Under the pieces are notes generated by a model that was not told the DNA's origin, searched no databases, and saw nothing but the letters and a program-made list of their open reading frames with translations. Made by a program: the position numbers and the translations under genes. Source: Wenzhouxiangella sp. (GTDB taxonomy: Bacteria; Pseudomonadota; Gammaproteobacteria; Xanthomonadales; Wenzhouxiangellaceae). From it: a DNA stretch of 15,483 nt. The stretch covers positions 1-15,483 of the forward strand of contig SKZJ01000021.1 in NCBI GenBank assembly GCA_007127425.1. Direction: 5' to 3'. Position 1 is the stretch's first letter, and each line of letters opens with the position of its first letter. Below are positions 6,812 through 14,965 of the stretch, piece by piece.

Positions 6812-8290
6812 ATGGCGGAGCAGCCGACACTGCGGACTGGTCATCTGGTTGTGGCGAATTTGGATCTGGGCTTCCAAACGCTGCTGATTCTGTTGTTTCA
6901 TGCCGTGCTGGCGCCGGCGACAGCCCTGCATGCGCTGCTGTACAAGCGCGACCCGCGTGCGGCATTCGGGTGGATCGCGGTGTGCGTGCTGGCACCGGTT
7001 GCCGGCCCGGTGATCTACCTGTTTTTCGGCCTCAACCGCGCGCGCGGCAAGGCCCAACGCCTTGGGCTGGGCGATCTGCAATTCGGCTATGAACGCGGAC
7101 GCACCATTGAACGCATTCACCCGCTGCCCCCGACGATCCGGGATGAGTATCAGTCCCTGGCCCGCATCGGGCAGGCCCTGAGTCGCCATGCGCTGGTCGA
7201 CGACAACCGGGTGGAACCGCTGATCAATGGCGAGGCGGCCTATCCGGCCATGCTCGACGCCATCGAGCGTGCCGAAAGCCATATCCTGCTGACCACCTAT
7301 ATTCTCGACAATGACCGTACCGGCCTGGCTTTTCGCGAGGCACTGGCTGCGGCGGCAGCACGCGACGTCGACGTGCGGGTGATGATCGACGGCATCGGCG
7401 AGTGGTACTCCATCCCGCGCGCCAGCCGCGCACTGAAACGCCACGGCATCCGCGTCGCCCGCTTCCTGCCGCCACGGCTGCTGCCACCCTCGCTGTCGAT
7501 CAACATGCGCAACCACCACAAAATTCTCGTGGTCGACGACCAGGTCGGCTTCACTGGCGGCATGAACATCAGCGACCGACATCTGGTCGACGATCGCGAC
7601 AACCGCAACTGCACCACTGACGTGCACTTCCGGCTCAAGGGGCCGGTGGTACTCCAACTCCGTCAGGAATTCCTGAGAATCTGGGAATTCTCGACCGGAA
7701 CCACCGATGAGCCGTCCCGAGGCCGACCCGACGCTAGCGGAGAACTGGCCTGCCGCACCGTCACCGACGGCCCCGACGAGGATCTTGACCGCCTCAACAT
7801 GCTACTGAGCGCCGCCATCGCCGAGGCCAGGCAGACCGTTCGCATCATGACTCCTTATTTCCTGCCCTCGCGTGAACTGATCGGCGCCATCCAGGCGGCC
7901 GCCGTGCGCGGGGTGAAGGTGCAGATCGTGCTGCCGGAGGTCAACAACCTGCCCTACATCCACTGGGCCACGCGCAACATGCTCTGGGAAGTCCTGATGC
8001 GCGGCGTGAAGGTCCACTACCAGCCCGCCCCCTTCAATCACGCCAAGTTGTTCGTGATCGACGGCTACTACAGCCTGATCGGTTCGACTAACTGGGATCC
8101 CAGGAGCCTGAGGCTCAACTTCGAGCTGCAGGTCGAAGTCTACGGAGACGAATTTGCTGCCGGCCTGATCGATTACATCGACCGCGCCACCCATTCCGGA
8201 CGCGAAGTCACCCTGGAAGAAGTCGACGGCCGTAACCCGCTGGTGCGGTTTCGCGATGCGTTGTGCTGGCTGTTTTCGCCGTATTTGTGA
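6812..8290 (+). CDS. cls: Cardiolipin synthase (phospholipase D superfamily)
   Basis: A 492-residue inner-membrane enzyme that forms cardiolipin from phosphatidylglycerol or related donors. Two N-terminal membrane helices (about residues 12-38 and 44-68) precede two phospholipase D catalytic motifs, H235-x-K237-x4-D242 (HHKILVVDD) and H410-x-K412-x4-D417 (HAKLFVID), each followed by the GG/GS-x-N segment (TGGMNIS, IGSTNWD). Length is typical for bacterial Cls (about 480-500). ATG 6812 is chosen because the frame upstream of it runs through the repeat element and encodes nothing family-like; there is no clear Shine-Dalgarno, so the start is moderately certain. The gene stands alone, divergent from metK and convergent with the ATPase. 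Which Cls paralogue (A, B or C type) was not resolved; the two helices favour the ClsA type. Confidence 0.92.
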   Translation: MAEQPTLRTGHLVVANLDLGFQTLLILLFHAVLAPATALHALLYKRDPRAAFGWIAVCVLAPVAGPVIYLFFGLNRARGKAQRLGLGDLQFGYERGRTIERIHPLPPTIRDEYQSLARIGQALSRHALVDDNRVEPLINGEAAYPAMLDAIERAESHILLTTYILDNDRTGLAFREALAAAAARDVDVRVMIDGIGEWYSIPRASRALKRHGIRVARFLPPRLLPPSLSINMRNHHKILVVDDQVGFTGGMNISDRHLVDDRDNRNCTTDVHFRLKGPVVLQLRQEFLRIWEFSTGTTDEPSRGRPDASGELACRTVTDGPDEDLDRLNMLLSAAIAEARQTVRIMTPYFLPSRELIGAIQAAAVRGVKVQIVLPEVNNLPYIHWATRNMLWEVLMRGVKVHYQPAPFNHAKLFVIDGYYSLIGSTNWDPRSLRLNFELQVEVYGDEFAAGLIDYIDRATHSGREVTLEEVDGRNPLVRFRDALCWLFSPYL

Positions 8291-8292
8291 GG

Positions 8293-8376
8293 GTGAAAGG
8301 TGAAAGGGAAAAGGTGAAAGGGAAGAGGGAAGAGGGAAGAGGGAAGAGTGAAGAGGGAAGAGGGAAGAGGGAAGAG
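8293..8376. repeat. Heptamer array D, 12 units, polypurine (cls-ATPase spacer)
   Basis: Exactly 84 bp = 12 x 7. GTGAAAG, GTGAAAG, GGAAAAG, GTGAAAG, then GGAAGAG four times, TGAAGAG, and GGAAGAG three times. From 8315 to 8379 the plus strand is purine except one T at 8349. The array starts 3 bp after the cls stop and ends 12 bp before the convergent ATPase stop. Unlike the other elements it has no reverse-complement partner. No terminator hairpin was found in this convergent spacer. Confidence 0.9.
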
Positions 8377-8388
8377 GAACAAACCAGC

Positions 8389-9903
<1,515 letters not shown>

Positions 9904-9987
9904 GCTTGCGAGTCGCTCATCGGTCTTGAAGCGGGCATTCTGCGGAAAATACGTGGTGATGTCACCTCGCCCGGCGCACCGCGCTGT

Positions 9988-10001
9988 GGCAGAATCCTGC
10001 C
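9988..10001. promoter_or_regulatory. 14-bp inverted repeat touching a start codon, with possible extended -10
   Basis: GGCAG-AATC-CTGCC (9988-10001) is a perfect 5-bp inverted repeat ending at the base before the NERD ATG (10002). TGGCAGAAT (9987-9995) resembles an extended -10, which would put transcription start at about the ATG itself, giving a leaderless mRNA. No -35 is seen. It is either an operator or a promoter fragment; evidence is sequence shape only. Confidence 0.25.
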
Positions 10002-10787
10002 ATGGCCGACCTATCGCACGTCACCGAGTACACCGCAATCACACGCCATCGCGACGACATGCAACTGGCTGCCGGTCGCCGGCGCCGGCGCATGATCCTT
10101 GCCGTCGTTCTCGTCACCACACTCAGCGGCATCGGCTACTGGATCACCCCGCCACTGGGCATCATGCTGGTCGGTATCGGGGCCATGGTGTTGTTTTTCT
10201 CCGCCATCATCGGCGGCTCCAGCGTGCCGCACCACGTCATGGAAGGCGTCGAGGGGGAAGCCCGGGTACTAGATACGCTCAGCCGCCTGCCCGACGATCA
10301 CGCCCTCTTCAACCAGGTCCATATCCCCGACCCCGAGCTGACCAACGGCCGAAGGGAGCTGGATTTCATCATTGTCGGGCCTGCCGCCGTCACTATCGTC
10401 GAGGCCAAGAACACACCCGGGCTGATCCACGTCGACCCGGACAGCCGGCAGTGGCGGGTCGTCAAGCGCGCCGGTTGCGGCAGCAGCCCGGGCTGGAACG
10501 CGATCGACAACCCGCTCATCCAGGTCCGCGCCCAGACCCGGGCACTGGAGCGCTGGCTGCTGACCCACGGCCTGGCCCTTCGGCCGCAGGGCATGGTGTG
10601 CTTCGCCCGGCCCGATGCCGCGGTGGCCGAACCGGAAAAAGCCGAGCTACCGGTCGTGACCACCGATGAGTTGATTGAACATGTCGCGGCCTCGCAGAAC
10701 GGACGTCCCATGCCGGAGACGGATCGACAGGCGCTGATCAGACTGCTGCAGCGAACTGCCCAGGGACAACTCGCCAGGGCGGCCTGA
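10002..10787 (+). CDS. Membrane-anchored NERD (nuclease-related) domain protein
   Basis: A 261-residue protein. A basic cluster (GRRRRR, 25-30) precedes two hydrophobic helices (about 31-49 and 51-71), so the rest should face the cytosol. The NERD domain spans about 80-190. EGEARVLDTL holds the N-terminal Glu (E85), RRELDFIIVG the Asp (D121), and VEAKN the E134-x-K136 pair, which is the PD-(D/E)xK nuclease arrangement. NPLIQVRAQTRALERWL is the conserved helix after the core. All expected active-site residues are present, so nuclease activity is possible but not shown for most NERD proteins. No Shine-Dalgarno precedes the ATG, which fits a leaderless start. Divergent from the Ycf46-like ATPase. 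Confidence 0.85.
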   Translation: MADLSHVTEYTAITRHRDDMQLAAGRRRRRMILAVVLVTTLSGIGYWITPPLGIMLVGIGAMVLFFSAIIGGSSVPHHVMEGVEGEARVLDTLSRLPDDHALFNQVHIPDPELTNGRRELDFIIVGPAAVTIVEAKNTPGLIHVDPDSRQWRVVKRAGCGSSPGWNAIDNPLIQVRAQTRALERWLLTHGLALRPQGMVCFARPDAAVAEPEKAELPVVTTDELIEHVAASQNGRPMPETDRQALIRLLQRTAQGQLARAA

Positions 10788-10872
10788 CCTCGTCACCGCA
10801 CTCGCACGATTTCCCGAGACATCCGTGACCCTAAAACGGTTGGACCGGTCGGAAGACCGCCACGACCTCACA

Positions 10873-10881
10873 TGCTATTCT
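10873..10881 (+). promoter_or_regulatory. Extended -10 promoter for the sensor/GGDEF gene
   Basis: TGCTATTCT fits the TGn-TATAAT extended -10 form, 32 bp before the ATG at 10913, predicting a start near 10888 and a 25-nt leader. A stem CGGTC-GGAA-GACCG (10846-10859) lies directly upstream, in the -35 region, and could be an operator or the end of the NERD transcript; it has no T-tract. Confidence 0.4.
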
Positions 10882-10912
10882 GGCGCGACAGGGGTTACGG
10901 AAGCGCAGGCCA

Positions 10913-13828
10913 ATGCTGCAGCGCATCAGTCTTTTCGTTCATTTCGGTTTTGCCATTTTTCTGCTGGTTACTTGCACCGGTAATGCCTGGGCGCTGGCCT
11001 CAGAGCGCGGCCAACCTTTCATCTCCTGGTATCCGCCCCAGGCCTACGGCGCCGGCACGCAGAACTGGGCCATCACCCAGGGTGACAACGGCTTCATGTA
11101 CTTCGGAAACGAAGGCGTCGTCCTGGTTTTCGATGGTGCCCGATGGGAGCAGGTCCGCATCGCGCCGGGACGGGCGATCCGCTCCCTGTCACGCGCCGCT
11201 GACGGCCGCATCCTTGTAGGAAGCCAGGGTGATTTCGGCTACCTCCGTACGGTTACTGATGGCCGCGTGGAGTACATTTCCCTGGCCGATCGACTCCCCG
11301 ACGACGCGCCGGCCTTCACCGATGTTTGGCAGGCATTTTCATATGATGGAAGCTGGTACTTTTCCAGTCGGCAAGCGCTGTTTCACGTGAGGAACGGGGA
11401 CATCCACATTCATCGCCATGATCAAGCCCGGGCCGGCGCCTCCTTCCTGCTCAACGGCGAGTTGTACACCGACCTGATCACCGACGGCCTGTCACGCTTT
11501 GACGGCGACGGCTACGAGGCATTGCCGGGCGCCGAGCCGGGCATGGAGGTCTTTGCCATGACCCCCCTGCCCGACGGCCGCATTCTTGTCGGCAGTCGTC
11601 GGGACGGACTGTTCGCCTACGATCCCGAAGCTGCAGATCTGAGCACCATCGCGCCGGAGACCAGCGCCTTCCTGGCCGAGCAGCACCTCAACCACGGCGT
11701 CAACCTGTCGGACGGTCGCGCCGCTCTCGCCACGCAGCGTGGCGGCGTGGTGCTGGTCGATGTGGAAGCCGACCGCTTCGAGGTCATCGACCACCGCGCC
11801 GGATTGCCCGATGTGCGCGTCCGTCACCTGTTCGTGGATGCCGAGGACGGCTTGTGGCTTGCCATGGATTCCGGCATCGCGCGCATCGAGACCGGCGGCG
11901 TGCTGTCGCGCTTCGATCGTCACAGTGGGCTGAACGGACCGGCACTGAGCCTGATCCGGCATGAGGATACTTTGTACGCCGGCACCACGCTGGGCCTGTT
12001 CCGACTCCTCGACGGCCGGTTCCACGCCGTCGACGGCATCGACTCCGAGGTCTGGGACCTGGTCACCTGGCAAGATGAGGCAGCAGGCACTCGCCTGCTG
12101 GCAGCAACCACATTCGGCATTTATGCCGTCGGCGAAGATGGGGTCGAGCGGATTTCCGAACCCTACCTGAGCACCAACCTGGAAACATTGCCCGGGCAAC
12201 CCGGGCGATTGTGGGTCGGCACCTATGACAGGGGGCTGGGCTATCTTGACCGACTCGATGACGACTGGGCAGCGACCGAATTCACCTTATTCAATGGACC
12301 GGTACGCCGCCTCCAGGCCGGCAACAATGCCACACTCTGGATGGAAACCTGGCTGGACGGCCTGGCACGGCTGGATGCCAGGCAGGAACAGGTGTTGTGG
12401 AGACACCCGGGGGACGATTCCGATGAGGATGCGGGCAGATGGACCGTCCTGGCCAGCGACAGTCATCAACTGGTCGCCTCACACAATGGTATCTGGCAAT
12501 GGCACGAGGATGACAGCCTGCATCCGCGCAACGACCTGCACCGCACGCTGATTGCGCCTCACAGCGGCGCGACGGTGCTGGCCGAAAGCGAGCCCGGCGT
12601 GTTGTGGGCGATTACCACCGACGGCATCACGCAGCGTGTTCGAGTCACCGATATCGGCCGCCCGGAACAGGCTCATCCTCTCGATGCCATGCTCGGTCGA
12701 CTGCCGGATGTCGAGTTCCATACGGTGCTGCCCGATGAGCGGGGGGCGGTCTGGATCAGTGGCGCGGACGCCCTCTACCGCGTCGAGACCGGTCCGGGTT
12801 CGACCACGCCCGCCGAAATGAGCGTGGCCATCCGCTCGATTACCGCCGGGGGAGAGCATCTGGGACTCGCCCGGGGCGACAAGCCGGTGACCTTGAGTAA
12901 TGAGGATTTCCCGCTCACTTTCGACTTTGCCGCGACCGCTTTCGACTGGCCGGAGGGCACGCGCTACCGCTACCGAATTCCACCCCTGCAGCCGGAATGG
13001 TCGGACTGGCAGGCCGAGGCCCGACACGAGTTCAGTCATCTGCCGCCGGACCGTTACCGTTTTGAAGTCCAGGCACGCGATGCCCTGGGCCGACTTGCCA
13101 CCGCGCGCGGCTTCGCGTTTGACATACCGCCGCCGTGGTACCAGAGCACCTGGGTCATGGCGATCGCGGCACTGGTGCTGGCCGGCATGATCCCGGGGTT
13201 ATTGTGGCTGGGGGGCTACCGGCAGGCACGACAGAACGCCCGCCTCGAGACGCTCGTGGCCCGGCAAACGAGCGAACTGCAGCAGCAAAAGCACCTGCTC
13301 AGGAAGGAACGCAACCGCTTCGATCATTTCAGTCGACACGATAAACTGACCGGGCTGCCCAATAGCCGCCACGGCAAGGAACAGCTCGAGTGCGCCTGGC
13401 GCGCCGCGCTCGACGGCGGCCAGTTCGTATCGCTGGCTCTGGTCGATGTCGATCATTTCCAGCAAATCAACGATCGCCACGGGCACGATGCCGGGGATCG
13501 GGTCCTAGTCGAAATGGCCGAACTGTTGCGCTCAAGCTCGCGCCCCGACGATGTGGTCGTGCGTTGGGGCGGAAAGGAATTCCTGCTGCTTTTCCCCGGG
13601 ACGGGACTACCCGACGCGGTCGCCATCTGTCACCGTATCTGCGACCTCGTGCATGCGCACGAATGGGGAGACCCGGGAGACGAGAGCGGCGTTTCCATCA
13701 GCGTCGGCGTGACCGCCACGCGCGGGCACAAGAACGTGGCCGAACTGTTGTCACGGGCTGATGAACTGCTCGACCAGGCCAAGCGAAACGGTCGTGACCG
13801 TGTCGAAGTCGAACGTGAGAATTGGTAA
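10913..13828 (+). CDS. Periplasmic two-component-regulator-propeller sensor with degenerate GGDEF domain
   Basis: A 971-residue protein. It has a signal peptide (about 1-28, ending AWALA), then beta-propeller repeats typical of reg_prop sensors over about 35-640 (GDNGFMYFGNEG, DGRILVGSQGDFGYL, DAEDGLWLAMDSGIARI). A Y_Y_Y-type domain follows (about 661-741, RYRYRIPPLQPEWSDW, LPPDRYRFEVQARDALG), then one membrane helix (about 743-766), a short coiled coil (770-800) and a GGDEF domain (808-968). LTGLPNSRHG is present, the first metal Asp is D845 (DVDHFQ) and an RxxD inhibitory site is at 877-880 (RPDD). The signature is GGKEF (886-890) instead of GG[DE]EF, and the usual Lys after DxDHF is Gln850. 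Diguanylate cyclase activity is therefore doubtful; it may instead bind c-di-GMP. It is followed after 13 bp by mrpE and may be co-transcribed with it. Confidence 0.92.
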   Translation: MLQRISLFVHFGFAIFLLVTCTGNAWALASERGQPFISWYPPQAYGAGTQNWAITQGDNGFMYFGNEGVVLVFDGARWEQVRIAPGRAIRSLSRAADGRILVGSQGDFGYLRTVTDGRVEYISLADRLPDDAPAFTDVWQAFSYDGSWYFSSRQALFHVRNGDIHIHRHDQARAGASFLLNGELYTDLITDGLSRFDGDGYEALPGAEPGMEVFAMTPLPDGRILVGSRRDGLFAYDPEAADLSTIAPETSAFLAEQHLNHGVNLSDGRAALATQRGGVVLVDVEADRFEVIDHRAGLPDVRVRHLFVDAEDGLWLAMDSGIARIETGGVLSRFDRHSGLNGPALSLIRHEDTLYAGTTLGLFRLLDGRFHAVDGIDSEVWDLVTWQDEAAGTRLLAATTFGIYAVGEDGVERISEPYLSTNLETLPGQPGRLWVGTYDRGLGYLDRLDDDWAATEFTLFNGPVRRLQAGNNATLWMETWLDGLARLDARQEQVLWRHPGDDSDEDAGRWTVLASDSHQLVASHNGIWQWHEDDSLHPRNDLHRTLIAPHSGATVLAESEPGVLWAITTDGITQRVRVTDIGRPEQAHPLDAMLGRLPDVEFHTVLPDERGAVWISGADALYRVETGPGSTTPAEMSVAIRSITAGGEHLGLARGDKPVTLSNEDFPLTFDFAATAFDWPEGTRYRYRIPPLQPEWSDWQAEARHEFSHLPPDRYRFEVQARDALGRLATARGFAFDIPPPWYQSTWVMAIAALVLAGMIPGLLWLGGYRQARQNARLETLVARQTSELQQQKHLLRKERNRFDHFSRHDKLTGLPNSRHGKEQLECAWRAALDGGQFVSLALVDVDHFQQINDRHGHDAGDRVLVEMAELLRSSSRPDDVVVRWGGKEFLLLFPGTGLPDAVAICHRICDLVHAHEWGDPGDESGVSISVGVTATRGHKNVAELLSRADELLDQAKRNGRDRVEVERENW

Positions 13829-13841
13829 GATTCGCCGTCCT

Positions 13842-14327
13842 ATGAGATACATCATTGCGCTCACATTAATCCTGGCCACGCTCTGGCTGGCCGTTTCGGG
13901 GGTCTACAAACCCTTGATTTTACTGCTTGGGGCCGGCTCGGTCGCCCTGGTCGTATGGATCGCCCTGCGCATGGAGGTCGTCGGAGAGGAGCACAACCCG
14001 ATTCTCTATTCCTGGCGACTTCCGCTGTACTGGGCCTGGCTGGTCTGGCAGATCGTCCGTGCCAACCTCAACGTCGCGCGCCTGATTCTCTCGCCCCGAG
14101 GCATTCGCCCCCGCGTCATCACGGTTCCGACCCCTCATCGTTCCACCGTGGCCCGGGTCACCTACGCCAACTCGGCAACGCTGACACCGGGCACCGTCTC
14201 GCTGCTTCTGACGAAGAAGGAACTGACCGTTCACGCGCTCGATACCCGATCGGCAGAGGAACTCGAGGAAGGTGCCCTGGCGCGACGTATCGCCTGGCTT
14301 GAAGGTTCCGACACGGAGCAACCCTGA
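13842..14327 (+). CDS. mrpE: Na+/H+ antiporter subunit MrpE/MnhE
   Basis: A 161-residue membrane protein. ATG 13842 (MRYIIALTLILATLWL) is chosen over an in-frame ATG at 13761, which would overlap the GGDEF gene and adds a non-hydrophobic tail. Two N-terminal helices (about 2-20 and 22-44) are followed by YWAWLVWQIVRANLNVARLIL, the conserved MrpE segment, then a soluble domain containing YANSATLTPGTVSLLL (TPGT), the family hallmark. Length matches MnhE (about 159). It is part of a multi-subunit monovalent cation/proton antiporter in the cytoplasmic membrane. The 13-bp gap from the sensor gene and the 1-bp gap to mrpF indicate one operon. Confidence 0.9.
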   Translation: MRYIIALTLILATLWLAVSGVYKPLILLLGAGSVALVVWIALRMEVVGEEHNPILYSWRLPLYWAWLVWQIVRANLNVARLILSPRGIRPRVITVPTPHRSTVARVTYANSATLTPGTVSLLLTKKELTVHALDTRSAEELEEGALARRIAWLEGSDTEQP

Positions 14328-14328
14328 C

Positions 14329-14622
14329 ATGACCCTGGTACTGGTTCTGACCACGATGGCCATCTTCGCCACCATGGCCCTGGCGCTGGTGCGCGCGCTC
14401 AAGGGACCGACGGTGTACGACCGCATCAATGCTGTCAACGTCTTCGGCACCAAGACCGTGCTGATCATCGCGCTGATCACCTACATCACCGGCCATGCCG
14501 ACCTGATCGACGTGGCGCTGGTCTATGCCCTGATCAATTTCATCGCCATCGTGGCCGTTCTGAAACTGGCCAAGACCCGCGACCTGGCCAGCTCCAGTGA
14601 TGGAGTGGTCGACGATGTTTGA
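14329..14622 (+). CDS. mrpF: Na+/H+ antiporter subunit MrpF/MnhF
   Basis: A 97-residue protein with three helices (about 3-20, 33-52, 58-79). GPTVYDRINAVNVFGTK (26-42) is the MrpF signature (family GPTxxDRxxAxxxxG), and the acidic pair in HADLIDVALVYALINF marks the third helix. ATG 14329 lies one base after the mrpE stop, implying translational coupling, and gives the standard family length. Like MrpG it is a small membrane subunit of the Mrp complex, with counterparts in the MbhB position of membrane-bound hydrogenases. Confidence 0.9.
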   Translation: MTLVLVLTTMAIFATMALALVRALKGPTVYDRINAVNVFGTKTVLIIALITYITGHADLIDVALVYALINFIAIVAVLKLAKTRDLASSSDGVVDDV

Positions 14623-14965
14623 CATGCTCATCGACATCCTGTCCTGGGCCTGCCTTCTCCTCGGCGGGCTGGTCGGCATCATCGGCGGTCTCGGACTGGT
14701 TCGCCTGCCGGACTTCTTCAGCCGACTGCATGCTGCCGGCGTGGCTGAAACGCTATGCCCACTTCTGGTGGTCCTCGGTCTCGTGCTGCAATCGGGTATC
14801 AGCCTGCTGACGCTGAAGCTGGTGCTGATCCTCCTGTTCCTGTTGTTCACGGCCCCGACCGCGACCCATGCGGTGGCAAGGGCAGCGCTGGTCGACGGGG
14901 TCGAACCCGAAGTGACCGAAGACGACTCCGAATCCACATCGGGAGAGCCGTCATCGAATACCTGA
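14615..14965 (+). CDS. mrpG: Na+/H+ antiporter subunit MrpG/MnhG
   Basis: A 116-residue protein with three helices (about 5-30, 43-62, 66-86). IGGLGLVRLPDFFSRLHAAG (20-39) and AETLCPLLVVLG match the MrpG signature (GxxRxPDxxxRLHAxxxxxTLG). The ATG at 14615 follows GGAG at 14600-14603 and overlaps the mrpF stop by 8 bp, so the two are translationally coupled. An upstream in-frame ATG at 14597 is less likely. The acidic C-terminal tail (EPEVTEDDSESTSGEPSS) is unusual for the family and could suit a saline cytoplasm; that is an inference. Confidence 0.9.
   Translation: MFDMLIDILSWACLLLGGLVGIIGGLGLVRLPDFFSRLHAAGVAETLCPLLVVLGLVLQSGISLLTLKLVLILLFLLFTAPTATHAVARAALVDGVEPEVTEDDSESTSGEPSSNT

Noticed and set aside
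6253..7092. Open frames on both strands through the repeat (products rich in RGNGKRGNGE or SPFPRFPVSPF)
   Set aside because: A 7-bp unit without stops leaves all frames open; the peptides are by-products of the repeat. The cls frame extended up to 6545 is rejected for the same reason.
10846..10859. Intrinsic terminator after the NERD gene
   Set aside because: The 5-bp stem CGGTC/GACCG has no following T-tract; noted only as part of the promoter region.
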